From Bryobacterales bacterium (GTDB taxonomy: Bacteria; Acidobacteriota; Terriglobia; Bryobacterales; Bryobacteraceae), in contig JADLDI010000060.1 in the NCBI GenBank assembly GCA_020846745.1, positions 62,001-126,000 on the forward strand: a stretch of 64,000 bases of DNA. The letters are read 5' to 3'. Positions 51,391 to 59,726 of this stretch are shown here, piece after piece. How positions within the stretch are numbered: position 1 is the first letter of the stretch; the number at the start of each line of letters is the position of its first letter. Position numbers and translations under genes: made by a program. The notes beneath the pieces are model-generated. The model ran no database searches. It saw nothing but the letters and a program-made list of their open reading frames with translations, and was not told the origin of the DNA.

Positions 51391-52331
51391 GCCGCCGGCT
51401 CTTGTTATTGGGGTGGCTGCTGGCGTTTGTGTGGAGCGGAGTGGCGGCAGCGCAGGCGATCCACTACCAGCGGCAGGCGGATACGGCTCCGCAGGAAAAG
51501 AGCATCGGCGGCGGCTATGTCACCCCACCGGTGCAGAAGCCGCTGCCGCGGCGGGCGTGGCTGCAGATTCTGGATGTGGCGCTGTTGGCGGCGGCATTAG
51601 GGGCGGCGGTGTGGATGGTGCTGACCAAGCGCAGCCGGCGGTGGATTATGGCGCTGAGCGCGGCGTCGCTTGCTTACTTCGGGTTCTACCGCGAAGGGTG
51701 TGTGTGCCCGATCGGGTCGATTCAAAACGTTACGGTGGCGCTAACAGACCCGAGTTATCGAATTCCGATTGTGGTGATTGCGACGTTCTTCCTGCCGTTG
51801 GTGGTGGCGCTGTTTTATGGGCGGGCCTTTTGCGGCGGTGTGTGTGCGTTGGGGGCCATCCAGGAGATGGTGGTGATCAAACCGGTGCAGGTGCCGCGGC
51901 GGTTGGACCGGGCGTTGGGGCTGTTGAAGTATGCGTACTTAGGTGCGGCGATCTGGTTTGCGGTACTGCCGGCGGCACAGCGGGACTTTGTGATTTGCCG
52001 GTTCGATCCGTTTGTAAGCATGTTCAGGCGGACGGGATTCGCGCACATGCTGCTGATTGGGGGTGCGCTGCTGGTGGTGGGCCTATTTGTGGGGCGGCCG
52101 TACTGCCGGTATCTGTGCCCTTACGGTGTGCTGCTCAAGTGGTGTACGCGAGTGGCGCGGCGCGGGGTGACGATCACGCCCGATAAGGAACTGGACTGCG
52201 GATTATGCACGGATGCGTGCCCGTATGGCGCGATCGAGAAAATGCGCGCGGTGCGGCCGGATTGCTTGTATTGCGCGCGGTGTTACCGGGCGTGCCCACG
52301 GACGCTGGTGCAGATCGGAGGGCAGGCGTGA
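51369..52331 (+). CDS. NapH/NosR-like membrane 4Fe-4S protein
   Basis: A 320-residue protein with five or six membrane helices (about 8-28, 66-86, 92-106, 129-152, 185-205, 228-245). Cys-Pro-type motifs lie at membrane borders (CVCPIGSIQ, CGGVCALGAIQE, CRYLCPYGVLLKW), as in NapH, NosR and RdxA. A C-terminal pair of ferredoxin motifs is present (CGLCTDACPYGAIE, CLYCARCYRACP). In NapGH such a protein takes electrons from quinol. The start GTG 51369 lies 22 bp inside the previous gene; a later TTG is possible. Confidence 0.88.
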   Translation: MAACVGVSRRLLLLGWLLAFVWSGVAAAQAIHYQRQADTAPQEKSIGGGYVTPPVQKPLPRRAWLQILDVALLAAALGAAVWMVLTKRSRRWIMALSAASLAYFGFYREGCVCPIGSIQNVTVALTDPSYRIPIVVIATFFLPLVVALFYGRAFCGGVCALGAIQEMVVIKPVQVPRRLDRALGLLKYAYLGAAIWFAVLPAAQRDFVICRFDPFVSMFRRTGFAHMLLIGGALLVVGLFVGRPYCRYLCPYGVLLKWCTRVARRGVTITPDKELDCGLCTDACPYGAIEKMRAVRPDCLYCARCYRACPRTLVQIGGQA

Positions 52332-53173
52332 AGGCGCGAACGGCCGCGACGATTGCATTGGCGGGAATGCTTGCGTCGATTGCGGCCCTAAGTGCCGACT
52401 ATCTGGTGATGCGGTACCGGACGCCAGGCGACGAGCGGATACTTGCGGAGTTACAAAAGCAGGGCCAGGAAGATTCGAGTAAGGCGAAGTTACTGGACGC
52501 GGAGCATAAGCGGATTACCGATGCGAAGCTGGCGCGGCGGGCACGTACGGAGTGGCTGGCGTGGGCATTGATTGCGTGTTCGGCGGCGTTTGTGGCGATG
52601 GCGAAGAAAGTGGCGGGCGAACCGGTTGCGCCGGCGTTGCCGAAGCCGGTGGCGGCGGATGTGCGGTTGCGGTGGGGGGCCGGCGCGGTGTTGGGCGACC
52701 CGGCGGATTTGAGCGCGGTAGATGAAATCGTAGCGCGCGAAGGACGCGGTGCGGAAGCGGCCATTCCGATTCTGCAGGCGATTCAGGCGCACTACGGCTT
52801 TCTGCCCGATGCGGCGTTACAGCGTGTATGCGAGCGGACCGATATTACGGCGGGACAGATCGCGGGCACTTCGTCGTTTTATGTGCGATTCCGGCAGACG
52901 CCGGTGGGCAAGCATTTCGTCAGGGTGTGCCATGGGACGGCGTGCCATGTGTCGGGCGCGCGGCAGATCACGGAGGAGTTACGGCGGTCGCTTGGGATTG
53001 GCGAGGGCGCGGATACGGATGAGGGCCGGTTGTTTACGGTGGAAGAGGTGGCGTGCCTGGGGTGCTGCAGTTTGGCTCCGGTGTTGATGGTGGACGACCA
53101 GACGGTGGGCAAGTTGACGCCCGGGGCGGCGCGCGATGCGTTGCAGTCGATCGAGCCGAAGGAGCGCGCATGA
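52328..53173 (+). CDS. Membrane-anchored NuoE-type [2Fe-2S] subunit
   Basis: A 281-residue protein. Residues about 125-281 are a NuoE/HydC-type domain: helical part AIPILQAIQAHYGFLPDAAL, then the [2Fe-2S] ligands CHGTAC (C-x4-C) and CLGCC (C-x3-C) followed by SLAPV. Before it are two membrane helices (about 4-26 and 78-97) that ordinary NuoE lacks, joined by a highly charged 45-residue loop predicted to lie outside. The NuoE domain is thus tied to the cytosolic face. GTG 52328 overlaps the previous stop (GTGA) and has GGAGG upstream. Confidence 0.88.
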   Translation: MKARTAATIALAGMLASIAALSADYLVMRYRTPGDERILAELQKQGQEDSSKAKLLDAEHKRITDAKLARRARTEWLAWALIACSAAFVAMAKKVAGEPVAPALPKPVAADVRLRWGAGAVLGDPADLSAVDEIVAREGRGAEAAIPILQAIQAHYGFLPDAALQRVCERTDITAGQIAGTSSFYVRFRQTPVGKHFVRVCHGTACHVSGARQITEELRRSLGIGEGADTDEGRLFTVEEVACLGCCSLAPVLMVDDQTVGKLTPGAARDALQSIEPKERA

Positions 53174-54960
53174 GGCCAGCCGAGGCGCGCGAGATTCGGA
53201 TCGGGCTGAGTTCGTGCGGCATCGCGAGCGGTGGGGAACGGGTGCGGGACGCGTTGAGGGCGGAAGCGCGTGCGGCCGGGTTCGAAGGGCTGGTGAAGAC
53301 GGTCGGTTGCAACGGGATGTGCCATCGCGAGCCGATTGTGCAGGTGGTGGGAGCGGATGGAGCGGTTACGTTCTATGGGCAGGTGACGGACGAGGCGGCG
53401 CGGCGGATTGTGCGCGCGCATGTGCGTCCACGGAGTTTTGCCGTTCGGGCGCGGTGGCTGTTGGACGGCGGAGGCGAGGAGTTAGATGCGCTGCGGTTCG
53501 ATTTGCGGACGGAACCGGCGGCGGCGTATCTGAGCAAGCAGACGCGGATTGTGCTCGAGAACTGCGGCGAGATCGACCCGAGTTCGATCGGCGACTATCT
53601 GGCTCGCGATGGGTACAAGGCGTTGGCGGCGTGCCGGGGAGAAGCGCCGGCGGATGTGATCGCGAAGGTTCTGCAATCAGGATTACGAGGACGCGGCGGG
53701 GCGGGATTTCCGACGGGACAGAAATGGCTGCGGGCGAGCCGGCAACCGGAGGGCGAGCGGTATGTGGTGTGCAATGCGGACGAGGGGGACCCGGGGGCGT
53801 TCATGGACCGGCTGGTGCTGGAGGCGGATCCGCACCGGGTGATTGAAGGAATGGCGATTGCGGCGCACGCGATCGGCGCGCGGCAAGGGTTCGTGTATGT
53901 GCGTGCGGAGTATCCGATTGCGGTGGAGCGGGTGCGCGGCGCGATTGCGCAGGCGGTGGAGCATGGGTTGCTGGGCGAGTTCCGGTTGGAGGTTCGCGAG
54001 GGGGCGGGCGCGTTCGTGTGCGGGGAGGAGACGGCACTGATAGAGTCGCTGGAAGGCCGGCGCGGGATGCCGAAGTTGCGGCCGCCCTATCCGGTAGAAC
54101 GCGGGTTTCGCGGGAAGCCGACCGTGATCAACAATGTCGAAACGCTGGCGTGCCTGCCCTGGATTCTGCGGCACGGGCCGGAAGCGTTTGCGGCGCTGGG
54201 AACGGCGGCGAGCAAGGGTACGAAGGTGTTTGCGCTGGCGGGGAAGATCGAACGCGGCGGATTGATCGAAGTGCCGATGGGGGTTACGATTCGCGAGATC
54301 GTGGAGGACATCGGCGGCGGAATGAAGAAGGGGCGGCGGTTCAAGGCGGTGCAGCTGGGGGGACCGTCGGGCGGGTGCATACCCGAGTCGCTCGCGGATA
54401 CTCCGGTGGATTATGAGGCGATCCCGAAGACGGGGGCGATTATGGGGTCCGGCGGGATTGTCGCGATGGACGATCGCGATTGCATGGTGGACATCGCGCG
54501 GTATTTCCTGCGGTTCACACAGGCCGAGTCGTGCGGGAAGTGTACGTTCTGCCGGATCGGGACGAAGCGGATGTTGGAGATCCTGGAAAGGCTGTGCGCG
54601 GGCCAGGGTGAGCCGGGAGATATCGAGAAACTCGAATCGCTAGCGGATTATGTGGGCCGCGGGAGTTTGTGCGGGTTGGGGCAAACCGCGCCGAATCCGG
54701 TGCTGACGACGCTCAAGTATTTCCGGAGCGAGTACGAGGCGCACTTATACGAGAAACGCTGCCCGGCGGGGCGGTGCCCGGCGCTGATCCGCTATCGGAT
54801 CACGGATCGGTGTATCGGGTGTACGCTGTGTGCGCAGGTGTGTCCGGTGAAGGCGATCGCGTACGAACCTTATAAGAAGCATACGATCGACGATGGGCTG
54901 TGCACGCGGTGTGATCAATGCCGCGAGGTGTGCCAGGACGACGCGGTGGAGGTGGTCTGA
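53170..54960 (+). CDS. NuoF-type NADH-binding flavoprotein with ferredoxin tail
   Basis: A 596-residue protein with HydB-like architecture. An N-terminal thioredoxin-like [2Fe-2S] domain (GLSSCGIASGG, GCNGMCHREP) is followed by the FMN/NADH-binding core (GLRGRGGAGFPTGQKW, CNADEGDPGAFMDR), the SLBB region, the 4Fe-4S domain ESCGKCTFCRIGTKRM, and two C-terminal ferredoxin motifs (CIGCTLCAQVCP, CTRCDQCREVCQ). It oxidises NADH or reduces NAD at FMN and links to several iron-sulfur centres. This arrangement is usual in NAD-linked hydrogenases and formate dehydrogenases, but neither catalytic subunit is encoded here. ATGA overlap with the NuoE gene. Confidence 0.92.
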   Translation: MRPAEAREIRIGLSSCGIASGGERVRDALRAEARAAGFEGLVKTVGCNGMCHREPIVQVVGADGAVTFYGQVTDEAARRIVRAHVRPRSFAVRARWLLDGGGEELDALRFDLRTEPAAAYLSKQTRIVLENCGEIDPSSIGDYLARDGYKALAACRGEAPADVIAKVLQSGLRGRGGAGFPTGQKWLRASRQPEGERYVVCNADEGDPGAFMDRLVLEADPHRVIEGMAIAAHAIGARQGFVYVRAEYPIAVERVRGAIAQAVEHGLLGEFRLEVREGAGAFVCGEETALIESLEGRRGMPKLRPPYPVERGFRGKPTVINNVETLACLPWILRHGPEAFAALGTAASKGTKVFALAGKIERGGLIEVPMGVTIREIVEDIGGGMKKGRRFKAVQLGGPSGGCIPESLADTPVDYEAIPKTGAIMGSGGIVAMDDRDCMVDIARYFLRFTQAESCGKCTFCRIGTKRMLEILERLCAGQGEPGDIEKLESLADYVGRGSLCGLGQTAPNPVLTTLKYFRSEYEAHLYEKRCPAGRCPALIRYRITDRCIGCTLCAQVCPVKAIAYEPYKKHTIDDGLCTRCDQCREVCQDDAVEVV

Positions 54961-54966
54961 AACGTT

Positions 54967-57018
54967 ATGGTGACGCTGACCATCGACGGACGCGCAGTGA
55001 CGGTGGACGCAGGTACGACGGTTCTGAGCGCGGCGCGGCGGTTGGGTATCGACGTGCCAACGTTGTGCCATGTGCCCGGGCTCGAACCGGCATCGTCGTG
55101 CTTTGTGTGCGCTGTTCAAATTGAGGGCAGACGGAACCTGTCGCCGGCGTGCGCGTTGCCGGTGGCGGACGGCATGGTGGTAACCACCAACAGCGCCGAC
55201 ATCAGGCGGGCGCGGCAGATGGCGCTTGAGCTGTTGCTGTCGGACCATGCCGGAGATTGCGTGGCGCCGTGCGCCGGGACGTGTCCGGCGGGGTTGGACA
55301 TCCCGCGGTTTGTGATGGACCTGGCGAAGCACGACACGGGCGGGGCGATTCGCGTAATTGCGGAAACGCTGGCGCTGCCGGGGTCGCTGGGGCGCGTGTG
55401 TCCACGGTTATGCGAACAGGAATGCCGCCGGCGCGATTACGACGTTTCGCTGGCGATTGGCGCTCTGCACCGGTATGCGGCCGATCGGGAGCGGTATGTG
55501 CCGGAGCGCGAACGGGCGACGGCGAAGCGGGTGGCGGTTATCGGGGCGGGTCCGGCAGGGTTGGCGGCGGCGTATTTTCTGCTGCGCCGGGGGCATATGT
55601 GTACGCTGTACGACTCGAAGCCCGAGGCGGGAGGGATGTTGCGGTACGGCATTCCCGCGCACCGGCTGCCGAAGGATGCACTGGCCGCGGAGGTCGGCAT
55701 TATCCGGGAGCTAGGGGCGGAGTTCCGGTTTGAGCAGCGTTGGGGGGCGGACTTTACGTTGCAGCAGCTCCGTCAAGCGAACGACGCGGTGTTTATTGCG
55801 ACGGGCGCACCACATGCGCAGGACTTGCGATGCGAGGGCGAGGAACACGCACTATCGGGTATCGAGTTTCTGGAACTGGTGAATACGGGCAATCCACCGG
55901 TATTGGGCGGCGAAGTGGTTGTGATCGGCGGCGGGAACACGGCGGTGGATTGCGCGCGGGCGGCGGTACGTGTGGGCGCCAGGAGCGTGCGCATGCTGTA
56001 CCGCCGGACGCAACGGGAGATGCCGTGCCTGCTGTCGGAAGCGGAAGAGGCGCAGAGGGAGGGCGTAGGGATCGAATTTCTGGTGGCCCCTGTGCGTGTG
56101 GAGCGGAACGGCCATCACCTGCTGTCGCTGACGTGCCAGCGGATTGAGTTAGGCGAGGCGGATAAAGATGGACGGCGGCGGCCGGTGCCGGTGAAAGGGT
56201 CGGAATTTTCGATCACCTGCTCGACTGTGATTGCGGCGATCGGGCAGACGGTGGACCGGGGCCTGGCGGAGCGCCAGGGGCTGCGTGTGGATGCGATCGG
56301 GATTGCGGCGGATGAACGAACGTTCGCCACCAACTTGCCGGGCGTGTTCGCCGGAGGCGACGCGGTGCTGGGCGCGGATCTGGCCGTGCGCGCGGTGGCG
56401 ACGGGCCGGATGGCGGCGGCTTCGATCCACCAGTATCTGACGGGTGTGCGGGTGGTGGGCGAGCCAACGTCGATGCGGATCAACATGAAGCCGATGGACG
56501 ATCTGGAACGCGCGGCGATTTTTCGGGACATCGAGCGCACCGAGCGCGTGCGGCATCCGGAAATTGAGTGGGAGCGGCGGGTTCGCACGTTCGATGAGGT
56601 GGAACTGGGGTTGCCGCCGGAGCAGGCGGAGACAGAGGCGCACCGTTGTATGAGTTGCGGCTGCGGAGCGTCGCACGACTGCCGCATCAGACGGCTGGCG
56701 ACGGAGTATCGAGCGGACCCATACCGGTATCCGGGGGCAAGGCGACGGTTTACGCAGGATACGTCGCATCCGGAAATTGTGTATGAACCCGGCAAGTGCA
56801 TCGTTTGCAATGCATGCGTGCGGATTGCGGCGGAGGCGGGGGAACCGGTGGGATTGACGATAGCGGGCCGCGGGTTCGATGTGGCGGTGGCGGCGCCGTT
56901 TGGCAAGACGGTAGCGGAGGGATTGCGAAGGGCGGGCAGGAAGGCGGCGGAGGTGTGCCCGACGGGAGCGCTGGCGTTTCGCGGGCAGCGGTCGTGCGAT
57001 CTGGTAAAGCTCGTGTAG
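54967..57018 (+). CDS. NuoG-type [2Fe-2S] domain fused to GltD/NfnB-type NADPH oxidoreductase
   Basis: A 683-residue fusion. Residues 1-90 form a plant-type [2Fe-2S] domain with NuoG spacing (C-x10-C-x2-C-x13-C). About 95-165 carry the GltD-like double 4Fe-4S region (CVAPCAGTCPAGLDIP, CPRLCEQEC). About 185-485 hold the flavin domain (VAVIGAGPAGLAAAYFL) and NADPH domain (VVIGGGNTAVDCAR, MLYRRTQREMP). The C-terminus adds further cysteine motifs (CMSCGCGASHDC, CIVCNACVRI). It should exchange electrons between NADPH and the iron-sulfur chain of the NuoE/NuoF pair. Last gene of the operon, 6 bp after nuoF. Confidence 0.9.
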   Translation: MVTLTIDGRAVTVDAGTTVLSAARRLGIDVPTLCHVPGLEPASSCFVCAVQIEGRRNLSPACALPVADGMVVTTNSADIRRARQMALELLLSDHAGDCVAPCAGTCPAGLDIPRFVMDLAKHDTGGAIRVIAETLALPGSLGRVCPRLCEQECRRRDYDVSLAIGALHRYAADRERYVPERERATAKRVAVIGAGPAGLAAAYFLLRRGHMCTLYDSKPEAGGMLRYGIPAHRLPKDALAAEVGIIRELGAEFRFEQRWGADFTLQQLRQANDAVFIATGAPHAQDLRCEGEEHALSGIEFLELVNTGNPPVLGGEVVVIGGGNTAVDCARAAVRVGARSVRMLYRRTQREMPCLLSEAEEAQREGVGIEFLVAPVRVERNGHHLLSLTCQRIELGEADKDGRRRPVPVKGSEFSITCSTVIAAIGQTVDRGLAERQGLRVDAIGIAADERTFATNLPGVFAGGDAVLGADLAVRAVATGRMAAASIHQYLTGVRVVGEPTSMRINMKPMDDLERAAIFRDIERTERVRHPEIEWERRVRTFDEVELGLPPEQAETEAHRCMSCGCGASHDCRIRRLATEYRADPYRYPGARRRFTQDTSHPEIVYEPGKCIVCNACVRIAAEAGEPVGLTIAGRGFDVAVAAPFGKTVAEGLRRAGRKAAEVCPTGALAFRGQRSCDLVKLV

Positions 57019-57034
57019 GTGTAAGCTTGCTTGA

Positions 57035-58363
57035 ATGAACTCCGCAGCGGCCGATGCACAATCGAAGCCGATTGCTAAGAAACGCTGGTTCCATTTTGGG
57101 CGTAAGTATCTGCAGTCAGCGCTGCCCAGGTATACGCTCGCCATCCGGCCAGGGCTGCTCGAGGACGGCACATTCGGAATCTATGCTTTGCCCGGCAAGA
57201 ACCCAACCGTCGAGTATCAGATCGAGGCGCAGCACAGATCGATTGAAGAAGCAATGGAAGTCGCCCTTGAGTATCTCAACGCGGGAGGCGAGCGGTTTGC
57301 GGGGACGAAGGTGGACGTCAGTACAACGAGGGACGCCTTATGGCGGCGGCTCGGGCAAACTGAAGAATTTCATCGGGAGGCATTGAAGGCCGACATAAAG
57401 CGGAGCTGGCCGACTCTAAATGAAATCAAATGGAAAACTGCATTGTTTGGCCGGGTATCGACCTCGCCCTACACAATTGCGGTGCTCGGGCTGATGGTCT
57501 TTTGGAAAGCGTGGTCTGTGACTATTCCGGCCGAAGGAGTCCCGATACTAAGCGAGTTTCTGGGCGGCAAGATCTTCGGAAGGCCGGAAGCAGCTTTCTG
57601 GCTTCCATTTGCATTGTTATTTGCGGCGGCGTACCGTCACGTCTCGGCGCGGTTGCAGTGCCTGGCAAACGCGCGCATGAGAGAACATGTGCTCGCATTG
57701 GCTTTGGAACATAAATGGACGCGAGAACGATTCCTGACCACTATAGTCGCCATCATTGAAGAATCCGGCTATGGATGGGCTATGCAGGCAATGCGGTTTG
57801 CATTTGAAAGGAGCCGGACGGTGCCGATGAGTGACGCGCAAGTTGCGCTGACGCTTCAAGAAGTTGAGCGAACTCCTGAAGTACTGAGGGCCGCGCGAAT
57901 GCGAATGGTAGCCGCTGAATACGAAATTCGGATTCACGCGCTGTTGTACATGGAGGCAGAGTCTACCTTTCGTTCATGGTGTGTGCTGATTCCTCCGCTG
58001 ATGTTCTTGATGGAGACGAGCCAGACCGAGGAGCGGCTAACCACTCTCGAAAAGAAAGGCAGGCGCGAACTTTGCGAACTACCGCTCAAATGGCTGCCCG
58101 GATGCGAAATGCCGCTGGCTCTTCGATGGATTACACCCGTGCTGCAAGTCCCTCATGTTGCCTTAATGGTGTGGGCACTGCTTTGGGCGTCACAATTGGC
58201 GGGGCTCAGTGGAGTTTGGCGGTACTTGCATCCGTTGACAGCTATGCCGGCGGTTCTGGCCGGACCCATATGGAACATCCGCATGGCCTTTCGCAGAGGT
58301 ATTCCCGCGGGCATGACCTTGAAAGGCGCTTGCGGCGACCCACCGATAATTCGTGGGCTGTAA
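57035..58363 (+). CDS. Hypothetical polytopic membrane protein
   Basis: A 442-residue protein I do not recognise. A cytosolic N-terminal part of about 150 residues (RPGLLEDGTFGIYALPGKNP and YQIEAQHRSIEEAMEVALEY) is followed by helices near 155-170 and 190-206, a long helical soluble region (about 210-300) and two or three further hydrophobic segments (about 310-325, 375-395, 405-425). Base composition is less GC-biased than the operon before it. TAAGCT lies 7 nt before ATG 57035, so it may have its own leaderless promoter rather than belonging to the redox operon (gap 16 bp). Confidence 0.6.
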   Translation: MNSAAADAQSKPIAKKRWFHFGRKYLQSALPRYTLAIRPGLLEDGTFGIYALPGKNPTVEYQIEAQHRSIEEAMEVALEYLNAGGERFAGTKVDVSTTRDALWRRLGQTEEFHREALKADIKRSWPTLNEIKWKTALFGRVSTSPYTIAVLGLMVFWKAWSVTIPAEGVPILSEFLGGKIFGRPEAAFWLPFALLFAAAYRHVSARLQCLANARMREHVLALALEHKWTRERFLTTIVAIIEESGYGWAMQAMRFAFERSRTVPMSDAQVALTLQEVERTPEVLRAARMRMVAAEYEIRIHALLYMEAESTFRSWCVLIPPLMFLMETSQTEERLTTLEKKGRRELCELPLKWLPGCEMPLALRWITPVLQVPHVALMVWALLWASQLAGLSGVWRYLHPLTAMPAVLAGPIWNIRMAFRRGIPAGMTLKGACGDPPIIRGL

Positions 58364-58416
58364 CTCATTCACCTTTCCTCGCCCAACGTCACGCGACCTC
58401 ATCGCTTCCTAGCTGG

Positions 58417-59577
58417 CTAGCCGCGCTGGGCGCGGGTGGGGACCCACATGGAAGCCTCTTTGCGCTGGACGCCTTTGACGACACCGATCAATCCGGCGAG
58501 GTTGACCATGGAGAAGTAGTAGGGTACGCGGAAAATGCGGCTGTCGACTTGCTGTACACGCCAGCCAACGAGGGCGAGCAGATAAAAGACGACCTGGGCG
58601 GCGAACATGACGCTGCCCACCTTCGAGTAGAAGCTGAGGACGAGAGCGGACACCAGGGCGACGACCAGCAAAACGCCGACCGACCAGCGGAGCACCTTGT
58701 GCGACAAGTAGGTCCAAAGGAACTTGCCTTGGGTGAGGCGCGGCACGCCTTCGCCTTCGAGCATGCCCTGGACCGAGTGAGTGATGACCCGGATCTTGCG
58801 GCGGAACTCCATTTCGTCGGTAGGCGTTGGATCTTCTTCGGCGATGGCTTCCGGGTCGTAGATGATGCGGTAGCCCTGGCGGCCGACCGCCATGCCGGTG
58901 ACAAGGTCGTCGGCGGCCATTGTGCTGCGTGAATGCTGCCACAAGGGTCTGCGAATGGCGTACATGGCGCCATCGATACCGACGGTGGTCCAGAAGGATG
59001 TTTCGAGTTCCTGCAATTTGCGCTCGTATTTGTAGTAGAGGCTTTCGCCCTGGCCGAACTTTTGCTCAGACCGGAGAAGCCTGACATCACCTGTAACGAC
59101 GCCAACTTCAGGGTTGGTGAAGTGGCGGGCAAGTTTCCGGATCGCGTCTGGGAAGTAGTAGGTGTTGGCGTCGGAGAGTACGACAATTTCCCGTTTACAT
59201 AAAGGATAGATTTCGCCAATCGCGGCCAACTTTCCGCGGCGCTCGGCCAGGCATTTTATATGAATTCGATCGGACTGGTAGCGGCGAAGGATGTCGTTTG
59301 TACTGTCGGTTGAGTCGGAAACAAAAAAGAATTCGAGCTTGTCGGGCGGGTAGTCGAGCGTAAGGCAATTGCGGAGCTTCTGTTCGATGACCTTCTCTTC
59401 GTTGTAAGCGGCAACGACGAAAGAGACGGATGGGAGTTCACTGTCGGCGAGGTCGCGGCCGGGACGGTAACGGCGCCCAAGCGTGAACAGGACCAGCAGG
59501 ACCGGATAGCCTATGTAGACGTACACAACGGTTCCAAGGCTGATCCAGAGCAGGGCGGCCGCAACGGTTTCAATCAT
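58417..59577 (-). CDS. Membrane glycosyltransferase family 2 protein
   Basis: A 386-residue GT2 enzyme. N-terminal membrane helix (about 5-32), catalytic domain with SFVVAAYNEEKVIEQKL, the D-x-D-type VVLSDANTYY, the acceptor/base region STMAADDLVTGMAV and a degenerate Q-x-x-RW region (RRKIRV), then three C-terminal membrane helices (about 295-315, 320-345, 358-375). This plan suits polymerising synthases of the cellulose/hyaluronan/poly-GlcNAc kind. It is divergent from the GT4 gene, and the two may build one surface glycan. Confidence 0.87.
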   Translation of the reverse strand: MIETVAAALLWISLGTVVYVYIGYPVLLVLFTLGRRYRPGRDLADSELPSVSFVVAAYNEEKVIEQKLRNCLTLDYPPDKLEFFFVSDSTDSTNDILRRYQSDRIHIKCLAERRGKLAAIGEIYPLCKREIVVLSDANTYYFPDAIRKLARHFTNPEVGVVTGDVRLLRSEQKFGQGESLYYKYERKLQELETSFWTTVGIDGAMYAIRRPLWQHSRSTMAADDLVTGMAVGRQGYRIIYDPEAIAEEDPTPTDEMEFRRKIRVITHSVQGMLEGEGVPRLTQGKFLWTYLSHKVLRWSVGVLLVVALVSALVLSFYSKVGSVMFAAQVVFYLLALVGWRVQQVDSRIFRVPYYFSMVNLAGLIGVVKGVQRKEASMWVPTRAQRG

Positions 59578-59726
59578 CGCTCGGGTTTCAAGAACGGCAG
59601 AGTCCTCCGTTCATTATCTCCAACTCCCGGAGCGCCGTGAGACGCGGATTGGTCTGTTTTTCAGCACGATTCGCGCCGGTCCTACGATAAGATACCCAAG
59701 GGGAGAGTTGCGCAGGTGATTTCGGG

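Noticed and set aside
52328..57018. Electron-bifurcating [FeFe] hydrogenase (HydABC) or respiratory Complex I
   Set aside because: No H-cluster cysteine motifs, no NuoH/L/M/N-type membrane subunits and no molybdopterin domain were found around the NuoE/NuoF genes.
57976..58932. 318-codon plus-strand open frame
   Set aside because: It overlaps the end of one gene and is antisense to the GT2 gene; low-complexity G/R/D content.
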